Shown here in pieces: positions 23,863 to 36,267 of a stretch of DNA of 64,000 nucleotides. The stretch spans positions 1,699,328 to 1,763,327 of the forward strand of contig BDSI01000002.1 in assembly GCA_003117195.1 (NCBI GenBank). The letters run 5' to 3'. Source of the DNA: Eudorina sp. 2006-703-Eu-15. Lineage: Eukaryota; Chlorophyta; Chlorophyceae; Chlamydomonadales; Volvocaceae. Numbering within the stretch: the first letter of the stretch is position 1; every line of letters starts with the position of its first letter. Position numbers and translations under genes: made by a program. Under the pieces are notes generated by a model. It was not told the origin of the DNA. It was given only the letters and a program-made list of their open reading frames with translations, and did no database searches.

Positions 23863-26800
23863 CACCGGGGAGCCGCCCGCGGGTCCCCGGCTCTGCATCA
23901 GAGGCTGCGACTGGTGCGGCATATGCTGCGGACGCCCGTCCATCGGGACAAGTGCGAAGCTGCCCCCGCCGCCGCCGCCACCGCCGCTGCCGCCACCGCC
24001 GCTGCCGCCACCGCCGCTGCCTCCACCGCTGCTGCCACCGCGACACTGCCCGCTGTTGTTACGCGGCGACACAGTCGCCAGTGCCACCATAGATCGCCGA
24101 TGTGTTCTCGCACCTGCGGATCCCGCCGCCGCCGCCGCCACCGCCACAGCCGCATCTCCCGGAGGCGCCGTTGAGCAAGCCGGCCGTACATCCGCCATCG
24201 CCGATGCCGCCGCCGGCGTCGGCGTGCAGTAGCCTGCGATTTCCGCCCTGGCGTTTGCTGAGACAGACTTTCGAATCTGCAGCTGCCGTGCTGGAGCAGC
24301 AGATGCGCTGAAGCCTTCGCAGGCGGCGCTGGACGACGCTGCGGCCGCTTCCGCCGCCGCCAGGCCGCTGCCGGCCGACAGGTCTTTCGACATCATCCCG
24401 GAAGCGCTGGTCAACCTCGCCTTGAGATTGCTCCCCCGCGGGGTGGGCCCTCGGGGTGAGCTCGCGGTCGAGTCGGGCGGAAAGACCGCGTTGCACGGCA
24501 CCGACTCCGCCGTCAGTCTCGCCGGCGAGGCCGCGCTCGGCAACTGATGCCGGCTGCCGCCCACGCTGTTCGCAGGACTGTACGGGCCGTACCAATGGCT
24601 GTTGCTGCCGCCACCGTAGCCGCTGCTGCTGCCCCTGCCACCGCCAGCGCCCCCGGCGGCGGCGCTGCGGAATGGCAGGTCCGTCACGAATGCGGCGGAG
24701 GGATTTGCATCCATGTTTCCAGGCCTCGGCGACGCCGAATGACCCGGAGAGGGGCAGGCGAACAGTCGGCCGCTCCCGGCACCGACCCCGCCCGGCGGCT
24801 GCAGCCCCGGCGCCGCCGCCACCGTCACCCGCCGGTGCAGCGGCGGCCCCAGCCCCGGCACCCCGCCGCGGCCAGCCACCCCCGTAGCCCCCGCCCCCGC
24901 CCCCGCCGGCCACTGCGCGCCGGACGCATGTGGCGACAGCTGCGAGCAGGCAGCGACCGGGTTGCCGCTGGAGTACCGCCTGGCGCCGGCGCTGCTGCGC
25001 TTGCGGTGCATGGAGGCCATGGCGGCGGCGACGGCCCGCAGCTGCGCCACGGCGCGGCCGTCGACGCGCGCCACCCGGGTCGTGTAGGTGCGGATGATGT
25101 TCTCGTGCTCCAAGCCTGGGCCCAGGAGGGCCTCCCGTACGGCAGGCGCGTTCAGGTCCAGGGAGGTGCTGGCGAGGAATTTGATGCCCACGGGCAGGCC
25201 CTCCAGGGATCCTGGCGGCGGTACAACGGTACAACGGTTCAACGGTAACGACGGCACACATCACCGATCTTGCACGAGGAGGTGCTCCCAGGACGCCCTG
25301 ACCCTCACCCTGGACCCTTCACCCTCACCCTCTTCCCCCCTCGCCCTCTTCCCCAAGCTCACGCGCACCTCTGTACACTGCCGCATAGGCGCCGCTGGTC
25401 ATGTAACTCAGCTGCCCCAACCCGTCCACCAGCAGCAGCGGGTCCGGCACCAAACCGTCCTCCAGCCGCAGGCTCTGCTTCGAGCTGGCGTCGCCAGGCG
25501 GCTGCTGCTGTGCCCGCTGCGGCGACGCGGCCGCAGCGCCCGAGCCGCCGGAAGGCGACGGCGGCGGCTGCAGCCCGAGAGTCGGAGACAGCGGTGACGG
25601 CAGCGGCGGCGACGACGGCGGCGGCGGCGTCAGGAAGGAGGTCGGCACCGCCGGCGGCGGCGGCGGCGGCGGCCAGGTGACGGTCGAGAAAACCGACGAG
25701 AGGGGAATGCAGCGGGGCGTGTCGAATATGGAGCTCGGGTCCGCCGTCGACGCAGTTATGGACCGCAGTAAGCCCGAGCCGCCGCCGGCGGGCCCGCCGG
25801 CACTGGCACAGTCCGTGTCAAGACCCAGGAGGCTGCCCGTGGGAACGGGTAACGTACTGCCGGCGGCGGTGCCGCCGCCGCCAGCCGCGGCGGCGGCGGC
25901 GGCGGCGGCGCCGCCGCCGTCGTCCGGCAGCACGCAGTTGGACGCGGCGGACCGCAGCAGAGCAATCGCCGCGAGGCTGGACTCGGACGCGAAGACGGAC
26001 GAGCCGCGACGGTGCGCGCCGACGGAGCTGCGTCCGCGCGACATGGCGCTGCCGCCGCCGCCGCTGTTCATAGTATTATTGAAGTTAATGTTGTTGTTGT
26101 TGTTGACGTTGCCGTACACGTTGCTGCATCCGACCACGGCGCCGCACCAAGTGATCGGGTGATTGGACCCGCCGCCGGCGGCGGGGCCTCCGCCGGCCGC
26201 GGTGACGGGGACGAACGCCTCGGCCGCACCCCTGCCGCCGCCGGCGCCCCCCGCGGCGGCGGCGCCCGGGCTCGGTGCTCGGTGCTGTACGGACGGCGGC
26301 CCGTAGCAGCCCCGCTGGGCTGGCGTAGAAGGAGGTCCTGCATTGAGGTACGGCTGAGCGGTAATAACGTGATGGTGGCTCGGACTGCAGGCGCTGGAGA
26401 CGTGAAGGCCAGCGGGGTCCGCGGCGGCGGCCCTGCACCCGTTGGATGCAAACAGTTGCGGCGCGGCGGCATCGCTGCCGCCGCAGTCGCCGCCGCCCGC
26501 TGCGGCGCTGGCGGGGGCATGTTCGCTGGGCTGCGGGCTGATCAGTAGCGGGGTGCCCGAGCGGGTCGTCATGTACGACGACCCCATGCAGGAGTCCGGC
26601 GCGGGGCTGGCAGGATGGGACGGCAGTAGCAGCAGCTGCTCCGGAACCGATGACAACCCGTTATGGGATGCAGCAACCGAGGCGTCAGCAGCAGCAGCAA
26701 CAGCAGCAGCAGCGTAGGCGGCGGCGGCAGCAACCGTCGATGCCGCCGCCGCGGACCCGTGTCTATCACACATAGGTGCGGCGCACCGCGGCATGTCGGC

Positions 26801-29800
26801 GCTGGCACGCCAGCCATCTGACACCGCGATACCAGCCTCCCTGGCGCCATCCCTGCGGTGGGCCTGATGGGCCTGATGAGCCTGATGGCTCAGGAAGGCC
26901 CCGCCCAGCTGCGGCGAGGCGGCGGCAAGCCGCCGTGGAACATGCGAGAACAGGAGGTCCGCTGCGCCGCCGCCGCCGCCATCCGCCGACGTCCGTTGAG
27001 CTAACCCGTAACCAACGCCCTGGACGTCGAGGTTCGAAGCATCTCCGTCCGGCAGGACGTTCCGCTGCAGCAGGTTCTGCATCACCAGCACCGCCTGCGT
27101 CGCGGCCCCAGCCTCGGCGGCGACGTCGGTGCCCCGATCCCGGGCGCCACTCTGGGTGCCGACGGCGGCGGCGGCGGAGGACGGGGTGCACATCGTCGCA
27201 CCCAGGCTCTCGACGATGACGCCCTGGGGCGCTGTGGCGCTGGACGAGCGCGAAGGCGGCTCCGTACAGTCGTCCACAGCACCGGCGGCGTCGTCGGCGC
27301 TGCGGGCCGCGGAGGCCGGCCTGCCGCCCCCGACCAGGCCTAAGGCGCCCGAGGATCCTCGACCGTCTGCGCGATCCGAGAGCGCGTTAGGCGGCATCGG
27401 CATCGGCACGCTAGTCATGCCGGCGCCGGTGCCGCCGCCGCCGCCTCCCCCGCCGCCGCTCCAGTTTGGATTCGCCCAGGATGATCCTGCCGCCGCCGCA
27501 GCAGCCGCCGCTGTCAGCCCGGGCATCCGGATGGAGGGCAGCACCGCGCTTGGGCTGTCTGGCAGCAGCACCTCCGAGCAGCAGCACTCCGGCGACGCCA
27601 GCGCAGGCTTGCAACAGTCACCGGTGCCATGGATACCACGGGCATCACCCGCGCCAGCTGTGCACGAGCTTGCGTCGGTATCGGTGGCCGAATGGCGGGG
27701 CCCCGTCGGCGGCGACAGAAGCGGCTGAGAGCCGACTGCACTGGGCGCCGCCGGCACGTCCACGAAGAGCGCGTCCACCCATCTCAACGCCTCCAGGTGA
27801 TTCACGCCGCATTTGCCGGGTTTTGTGAGGACGGGCCGCAGGGTCCGCGGGCAAGCCGCGGCGTCCTCGCGGGGCGCCGTCGCGGTGGCCTTCGGGTCGG
27901 GCGCGGAGCCACTCAAGCCGCGTGCCGCAGCAATCGACCCCACGGCCGCCGTCACCGCCGCCGCCGCTGCCGTGGCGGCCGCGGCCGCAGCCGTGGTGCG
28001 CTGGTGCAGCTGGTAACAAAGCTCGTGCTGCTCGCGGAGCTGCTGTAGCAGCCTTACCTGTTGGTAGCTACTGACTCCTGCGCCACTGTTCGACACCATC
28101 TGACCGGACGCCGGTCGCGGTATCCCGCCGGAGGTGGTGCCGTTGTTTGGAAGCGCTGACGTCGAGTGCGCGCCAGCGGCTGCAGCGGCGGTGGCGGCAG
28201 CTGCTGCCGCGGCGGAGCTGACAGGCGGCGGCGGCAGATCGCGCGGCCGCAGCGGCGAGTGGGAGGGCTGCACCATGCGCCATTCGACGCTGGCGCGCCC
28301 ACCGCCGCCGGGGCACGCGCGCAGCACCCCTGGCGGCGTCATCACGGCCGGCCCACCGCCGCCGGCGCTGCCGGTGACGCCGCAGCTTGCGCTGCTCCCA
28401 CCGCTGCAGCCGCGGCCAGGCGCCTGCGGAGAGGCGCTTGGCGGCGTCAGCGGGGACTGATTGCCCTGCGTGGATGCGGTGCCTGGGTGCCCCAACGTGC
28501 CCATCCCGGCGCTTGCGGCCACCGCGCATGCTCCCATCATCAGCACCCCGTCATTCCGCATGTTGGGGCTGCTTGAGCATCGGGAAAAGGTGCACACCGC
28601 GGCGCCAGTCGGCGCCGGGCCCGGCGGGTATCGACCGCCGCCGCCTCCTCCCGCCACGCCGCCGCCGGGGCCGCAAGGCACGGCGCCGGCGCAGCCATCG
28701 ACGGCCGCCCGCTCGCAGGCCCCTGCGAATGCCGACGCGCGGCGCTGCCGCCGGTGGTGCGCCATGCACGCCGCGGTGGCCGTATCGCCGCTGTGGGTCT
28801 GTCGCGCCGTTGCTGCTGCTGCCGCCGCCGCCGCCGTGGCTGACACTGCCCAGTCCGCGGCGCGAAACAGACTCATCCCCGCGCCGCCACGACAGCCGTC
28901 CATCCCCAGGTACGCGCTGCAGAGCGGGTTTACCGCCGGACTGGCCAGATCCGTCGTCGCCCCGCTGGAGCTTCCCCGATTGCTTGCCTGCAGCGGTCAA
29001 GAGGCCGCAAAAGGTCAGACCTTCAGACCCGACCCACATCGCTTTCAAGCCAGATCGCCAACCACCTGGACCCAGCAGGCAACAGACCTTGCGGAGCAGG
29101 ACGACACGCGCGTCGCGGGCCCACCTAACACGAACTGTGTCGTACGGCAGTACCAGATGTCTTGCTAGCCGGCAATCCAAATGGTCGGCGTGAACGCGGC
29201 CCCGGCCTGACCTGAACTGAGACATTTCGCGCGCCGCATTTGCTGGCAGCGGCAGCGCAGGGGCCGTGCCACCCTGTACGTCCACCAACCCGGCTCCCTG
29301 ACTGGACTGCCGCACCCATAGAAGGCGACCCACATCCGTACAAGCCGAGGCGGCATCGTCCGCATCGTCGATACTCATACGCTTCTATGCTCTGCAGTGA
29401 ACCGAGGCCCGCGCCCTGGCCCGTGACCCCAGAGGTTCCTTTTGGTCGCAGGCCGGCGCGTATTTCCCCCACCTGCCGCATCAACGTCATGAAATCGTGC
29501 CGCATGGGTGACGCCACGGAGCGGGCAGTAGCCGCGGACACCGGAGAGGCACAGAACCCATTCCGGTGCCCGGCCACCAGGGAGTGCGGCCTGCAGGTAC
29601 GGCATGTCAAACACACGCGAGCCACGGGCTTAAAGCCGATGCGAGCGAGTTGGAGACAGCGCGGGGTCGGCAGCCAGCAAAGGGGGGTTTAGACGGCGGT
29701 CGGGACGCTCGCATCTCCCCTCATCACGCAGGCCCCGAAGTGCCGACGAAACCCAAGACCGCGCCATCTGGGTTCGGAACGAACCCCCTCGGGAGTGGGG

Positions 29801-30526
29801 CCGGATGCTTCGTTTGGGCTGCAGCCCGTCATGAACGGCGGGGCGCCCAGCCGCAACCAGCCGCGCTCGTGGTCCAACTGGCCACAGAAGCCTGAGGCTT
29901 GTCGAGGGGCCTGGGTCTTGAATTCCAGCCGGGAGCCCTATACCACACCTGAGGATGGGCTGCGTAACGCCCAAAGGCTCCAGGGGACCGATGACGGACG
30001 GACCGCCGCGGGCGACAAGGGTGGGACATGAACTGCGGGAGGCCCGCTCATTCCAGTGCACTTCGGACTGTTTGATATCGTCTGTGAGCCCTGCGCATGT
30101 GCCGAAGGGAACGGGCATGGAGAAGGGTTTGGTTGTCCACGGCCTCGTGGAAGCACGTGGCAGGCCGAGGGACTCGTATGAGTCCGCTGGTAAAGTTGGC
30201 GAGTCCCCACCTTGCGGTGTTGGAGCAAGCGTCTCATCCTCAGCAAGCGGGGCCAAAGTATCAGCAACGTTGCTGCTGCTTCGCCTCCGGGCCAGTGAGG
30301 TTGTTGCCTGGATTTCTCGGATATGTGGCTCCGAGACGCCATCTGTTGAAGTGCTCCCTTGGTCGCAAGTGCTAGACAACAGCTCGCTTCTCTTCGCCAA
30401 AGCTATGCCGCGCTCGCTTTGCTCCGGACCATCATTTTGAGAGTGGGCATGATTCAGCGTGTGCCCTAAAAATTCTTGAACATCGGGCCGTATGCATCCA
30501 CGGAGAAACCGCAGCCAACTGGGCAT
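21300..30526 (-). CDS. Giant TKL-type protein kinase with long low-complexity regions
   Basis: The kinase part is resolved on the minus strand: 28987-25369, 25211-23674, 23201-23073, 22775-22722, 22460-22256, 21457-21300 (TGA), all phase-matched. From the ATG at 28903 this gives 1872 aa. The first about 1170 residues are Ala/Gly/Ser/Pro-rich. Kinase landmarks: degenerate Gly loop LSYMTSGAYAAVYRG, VGIK lysine (1189), LVHGDLKPANVLL (HGD in place of HRD, D1732), VADFGLSG (1755), YSAPERLV, ADVYSFGI, RPTFDQVVTWLDSLWV end. An insert of about 450 residues separates beta-4 from the hinge MEFADAGNLD. The frame stays open upstream to an acceptor at 28987, so earlier exons exist. The best candidate is a frame from ATG 30526 (MPSWLRFLRGCIRPDVQEF) to about 29950; the exons between are unresolved. 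It most resembles volvocine TKL serine/threonine kinases; substrate unknown. Confidence 0.8.
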
Positions 30527-32008
30527 GACGCGTTGACGGCTCAATGTGTCACGAAATACTCTCGATTGACTTTATACGGTACATTTCCAGCACCTTTACA
30601 ACATATGCTCTGACGGGGGCTAAAATGGAAGCTCAACAGGATACAATGTTGGGGTGAAACAATTATCTGATGAAGACTTCGTCGAAAAGAAGCACCACGA
30701 CTTAAATGCCTGTAATTTTCCCTAAAATAACGGGTGCGTAGTGCCCGAAAATCATTTTTGTTACGTTGGTATAAAATTGCTCGTACATCTCTTTCTCGGA
30801 GGTAACAGAAAGGCACAATGAACAGCTTTAGGATACATGTATGGTGCGTGAAATTGCCTTGAACGTTTCGGTGGCCCACTTGGTTTGTTGTTGTCGGACT
30901 ATTATGCACGGCATCGAGTTATGTTACCTTGAAAGCACAACCGTGATGAGCATTCATAATAGAATGGCAGGCGGTCCGCTCGTGTTGCTGTTGCCTCCCT
31001 CTCGGGATGTGCCTGGTAGAAGCTGCACCATGAAGTGTGGATTATTCGGGGCACGTTACGGGTCGCCCGCCTCGTGAGGTCTTGTTCAAGTTCACGCATG
31101 GTTATGAAAATGTGCTCCTGACACTGCTTTAGTCTTGTTGCTAGTGCAACGTTTGAGCCATCATCGCGGCACATCGCATCCCGTCCAGGCCGTGTTCAGA
31201 AAGGTATTGTGCGCGGCCGTGCGCGCCTGGCGCACCAGTCACAGATAATGGGTATATCAAACCGTGGCTGAATGGATTACCTGCAAAGCCCAGCCATGTC
31301 CTTGCCTTTTTTGGACACATCCCTAGCGGTTTTAGGCTGTTTCGTAATTCACCCTGAGAAGAGTTTACTTGTTTGGTCTCATTGCCCACTATACAAGATG
31401 CCGCGTCCTCTATGTTTCTTGCTCGTCCCAACGGCTGAGCTCCTGGCGCTGTGCTACCCATAGTTGCAGCGCCTATTATGGCAGATTGCGTGGAAGGGAT
31501 GAATTATGAGCAGAGTGAGCATGAACGTGCCATGGACCAACCCTCAGCGATGGTAACTTGGCTTTCCTGAAGGAACGAGGCAGGTTGACATATGCAACTC
31601 GCATATACTGCCATACAACTCACTCGAACTCAGACTGTGAACATGTAGCCAACTGATCTGCAATCCGATCAACACATGCCGGAAAAGAAGAACGAAGGGA
31701 ACTTAGCAGGAGTACGGCAGTCCAAGCACTCTTTGCCCACGCTCTTTGCCATTATGTCAGATGTAGACACACGAGTACCTCACTGCAATTCGGTTGACAT
31801 CTGTGCTGCTATCTGCACTGTTAACTCAGTCATGCCCTGGAACATACTACCACATTTTGGATCTTACCCAGGTCGCCATATTGACATGTGCTGAACACGG
31901 ACAGCCGTGCATAGTTACTCGAGTTACCCCGCAATTTCAACGGGGGCAAGGCCACGCACTTGCGCACATCACTGTTGGCGGCGAGAACGCCACGGGACGC
32001 CCGAAGAC
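30527..32008. other. Intergenic between divergent kinase and TMEM33 genes
   Basis: Lower GC than the flanking genes (especially 30540-31200), with no open frame that carries a motif. It should hold both promoters, since the kinase runs left and TMEM33 runs right. I could not pick a convincing TATA box or an inverted repeat. Confidence 0.5.
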
Positions 32009-34562
32009 ATGGACGCATTTAATCGATTTGATTTCGACAAAGATGATAACTGGAAAGCGTACTTACGAACAGTCGAATTGCCGGGGGGTAACACCCCTGA
32101 TGCCATGCTCCGTGTCAAGGCTCGTTGGTTCAAGAAAAATATAGACCCTGATTTTGATACCACGCTTGTCTCGCAAGCACCTAAAATGTCCCAAGGTAAG
32201 TGCTTCGGTTGTGGGCGTTCGCTTCGTCTTCCCGCGTTCACGTCGGGGCTTTCCGGAACGAACTCGTGCGCGCATTCCGTCCTCGGACACACCGCGCACT
32301 TGTTGCGCCATCCCAGATGAGCACAACGCAACTTCACCGTGAGCAGGTCATCAGCTTCTGCGATGTCGACGCCGTCGGGTCCCTTCGCACGTTCACGTCC
32401 CTTTGCCTTGCTTCCAAGGAGCATCCCCACACGGAACCCTCCCAATCGCACCCCTTCAGGCGCCCGGAACTCCGACAGCAGCGCCAAAGCTGAGTCGTCA
32501 ACAGGGGCAAGGAGCGGCTGGAACGCCAGCAGCACCAATGCGGGCGGCGCTGGCAGCGGCTACAGCGCCCGGACCCAGCCGCCGCCTCGATATGGCAACA
32601 CCGGCGGCGGCACCTACGGCAGCCTCAGCGCGCAGTGGCGCCTTTTCTTCATGCATCTCGCCATTGTGCTGTTGGGCGCTTTCGTTACCGTGCCCTTCCT
32701 TCCGTACAGCCGTACGGCGTACGTGTACCTGATGCGGCTGGCGATCATCTCCCTGGCCTACAAGATTTACCTGCAACACGGGTTGCCAGGCATACGGCCT
32801 TTCAGCATGCTGACGGTAGGCTGTGCAGCGCCCGGTGTCGCAGCTGAGGGGACGCTGCGGGGGGCTGCGAACCCGAGGGGGGGTGCTTTCCGCATGGCAC
32901 GTCCCATTGTAGGCCGGGCTTTCAAGGATGACGTTCGGTAAAACGAAGCATAAACTTGGGAGCCCATTGAATAATGAGTCAGATGACAGTCCCATCGACT
33001 TCATGGTCGGAGTCCGAGCAGTGCGCGGACCGGGTTGCTGCTGATGGAGCTGCAGCAAGTCATACTGCTGGCATTGCCGCTGCTGCGGCTGCCGATGCCG
33101 CCGGCACGGGCTGCTGACTTAGAGCAGCAGCGACAGCACCAGGCGCCCGCCAATCCTACCAGTTGCCTATTACCCCCCTCCGGGGTTATTTCTTTTTTCA
33201 ATTTTACCCCCCTCTTCCTACCAACCTCCTATAATGCCCCCCCTCTGCACCGCACCTTCCCGCCGCCCCTGCTGTCCTGCCCCCCCTCCCCCTCCCCCAC
33301 ACACACACCTGCAGGCCTGGGTGCAGCGCGTGATGCCCACCGCCGACTTCCTGCAGCTCATCACCGCCTTCTGCTTCTCCGCCCAGCCGCCCATGGTCCT
33401 CGTGGCCGTGCCCCTGGCGGTGGTGGCCGCCTACCACGTGGCCGCCTTCTGCTCGGCGAACCTAGCCCACCACCCGCTGTGGCGGCGCTTCGGCGCGCGC
33501 GCGTACATGTACATGCAGGCGAAGCAGGTGCTGCGGGGCCGGGAAGTGGAGGCGTGGGTGGGCCGGGCTTGGGATTGTTTGGCCCTGTCTCTCAGGTGGC
33601 GGTGAGGGGGGAAGGTTGCGGCGCATCGTCGGGGCTGCGGACGGACCCGCTGGGCTCGGAAGAACGGGCGCAACAGGTCCCCGCGCGAATCGGCGAACGT
33701 GGGCAACGCGCCCTCACACCGCGCCGACCCCTGGGGCACCCTGGGGGCATCCTCGGGACTGGAACCACGCCGTACCGTGCTGCGACGCGCGCCAAGCGTC
33801 CGTCACCGCATCCCAAACCCACGGGATGAGGACACGGTCTACCGGCACGAGGACCGCACCGATGGCGCGGCCTTTGCTTGCCCTTGCTCCCGCCCCCTCA
33901 GGCCGATGCTCTGCTGCTCAACGCCTGGTGCGAGGTGGGCACGGTGCTGGCCCTGGTGCTGCAGCTGCTGACGCCGGCGCGCAGCTTCCTTACGCTGCTC
34001 TTCTACGTCCAGATCCTGAAGCTCAAGCTGCACGTACCGGACACCGCGCTGCAACACCGTGAGGTGGGGAGGCGAGGCGGCGGTGCGCGGACGAGCGGGG
34101 CAGGGGGCTGGGGCCGGCAGTTGTTTGGGCTCTGGGCAGTTGTGGCATTGGACCTGGGCAAGGGGCTGTGAGGGCCGGGGGCCATCCGTGGGTGGGGAAG
34201 GGCGGGGCAGGGACGGGGCGCTCCGAGGTCTGGGGCGGCATGGATCAACATCTGGGTGCGCTAGACCCGTTCTGTGCATGCAGCCGGGTAACGGTCACCT
34301 GCTGCAATCCAGCTGGAGGAATGCAGAACGTGAAGTTGAAGGACAGTGCGATGCGCGTCGGGACATGGCTGCCATATCGCTTGCCGCCTGGCCCCCGCCC
34401 CTTACCCGCCTCGTATCTGCCTCCTGCCCCTTCCCCATGCCCCAGGTATGGCGGAAGATCGACGACGTCACGCGGCCGTACCGCGCCCGTGCGCCGCCCG
34501 CCCTGGAACAAGGGATCCAGCTGGCTGTCAGGTGGTTCATGAACGTGCCGGGGGCGCAATGA
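32009..34562 (+). CDS. TMEM33/Pom33-family ER and nuclear-envelope membrane protein, 344 aa
   Basis: Five phase-matched exons: 32009-32195, 32460-32815, 33315-33527, 33902-34063, 34446-34562 (TGA). The ATG is the first in its frame. The N-terminus FDFDKDDNWKAYLRTVELPG, followed by RVKARWFKKNIDPDFD, matches the soluble N-terminal signature of plant TMEM33 proteins (a short acidic/aromatic motif, then FKRKFY..YIDPD). A Ser/Gly-rich linker (about 64-115) follows. Then come hydrophobic segments near 122-143, 148-166, in exon 3 (two helices within 190-235) and in exon 4 (EVGTVLALVLQLLTPARSFL). The C-terminus VWRKIDDVTRPY..APP and AVRWF matches the family's closing amphipathic region. In yeast and animals the family shapes tubular ER and binds nuclear pores. 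The length is somewhat above plant members because of the linker. Confidence 0.93.
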
Positions 34563-36267
34563 AGTCCGGGGGCGATGGGGAGGTCGGGATGTGGGTCGAC
34601 GGCTTCAGTCAGGTGCATGGATCGCCGCAGGTGGATAGTATTGCAGGTGTTCGTAGACTGCTCAAACACAGTGCCAAGCACTGCCCCAGCATCTCGAGAA
34701 GCTTTTGCCAGCTCTCACCCCACCCACTATAGATACCGTCTGATGGTGTGGTCAGTGCCGTGGACAGGCCGGGAGAATGCGTTGCGTGTGAACCCTCGGA
34801 GCCTGCTGGTCCCGCGATCGCTGGTGTCGGCGCTGCGTGATATGACATGACACGACACGACATGACGTGGTGACGCGTCACATCCGGGTTGCGCGTGTTC
34901 GTGGCGGCCAGTAATACCTTCCGGGTGTCCAGGTGCGGCCGTGTGTGAAAGGTTTCGAGGGGCACACCCCCAGGCAGGCCGATCTCGTGTATGGTTGTGA
35001 GGTGGGATGCGACTGGGGAGAGGGGCCGGGCCATGTCGCCCAGGGGGAGGATGACCGCGTGGGTTGCAGGTCACTTGCTGCTGGTCACTAAAGCTGCAAA
35101 CACCCGAGCTACCGCCGGCGCGGACCTGGGCCGGGTGCGTAGGCTGAGGTGACAGGAATGGGACGGGAAGCCTCCGTGAAGGTTCATGTGGCCGTTGTCG
35201 CGAAAGGAACAAGTCCCAGGCTTGTGGGATAGATACCGCATCTCGCTCACGGTCGGGTGGGGGTTAGGCGTTGATTGCGCCTGCGCGCCGCAATCCACGG
35301 CGTGTTGGTTGCGCTCTTAGCGCGATGCGGTAACGAATGATCTTCAGTGGTGAGTGGCTTACACGTTGCGCGTTCTTGCGCGTTCGGAGTTCTGGCGAAC
35401 TTGAATTCCGGACCACAGATGTGAAGGCTGTGAGCAAAGTCGCCGCTGATGGAGTCTTTTTGGCGTCGTGCCCGAACCCTGACGCGGCCTTGGGGCGCGT
35501 GCTTCGGCGCTCCGCCTCCCGACGGTGATGGAGTACAGGCTGCAGGCGTCGCATGACTGCACTTCGTCCTGTCGTCTGTCATGCGGCGTGGAACCGATGC
35601 ATGTCTGCAGCAATTCAACAAATTAAATTAAGGAGGACCCTGGAGGACCAAGTTGGTTTTTACGTCAGCGCGGGAGCAGGAAGGGTGCCTCGACCCTATC
35701 TAGGCAAGGATCTCTCTTTTTTCTCGGAGTCTCTCGGAGCGAGCACCCGTGGACGTCTTCACAAGAAAGTCGGCCTCCCCTTCTCACCCTTTCGCAAGTA
35801 GAAGCTTCTGGTTCACAAATAAAGGCTGCCTGGGCCGCCATGCGGTGAATGGGGTGCGGCATTCATTACGCCCGGACAAATGCGCGCATGGGAGAGCAGC
35901 GGACTATGTTACGGTGGTTCCAGCGCGGGCTGTGATCTCGAACATCACGACGTTTGCAACCAGTCGCCACATGGGTGTACGCTCGCGCAGAAGCTTAATT
36001 TGCGACTCACGGACGGTTCCTAAGACCATCAGGTCTGGCCAGTTCTTGTCAGCGCCTCAGCCCTATCGTTTGGCGCTGCGGGCTTGGGCACCGCGCCTGT
36101 CTACTGCGCTCTTGTCTTCGGCAGGCGTCTTGCAAAAGATCAACCGTTCTGCTGCCTTCACAGCCGGAAAGGTCCGGAACGTCAACCGCGACGGCGATTT
36201 AGCATATCAGCCTCCAGGGCACTAGTTCGCGAAGTCGCGGGCCCTTTTGGAATTCCATTCACAACGG
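34563..36267. other. Intergenic, no gene recognised
   Basis: Contains a short ACATGACACG-type repeat at about 34841-34867 and several short frames without motifs. The right end should contain the promoter and 5' UTR of the SAND/Tudor gene. Confidence 0.5.
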
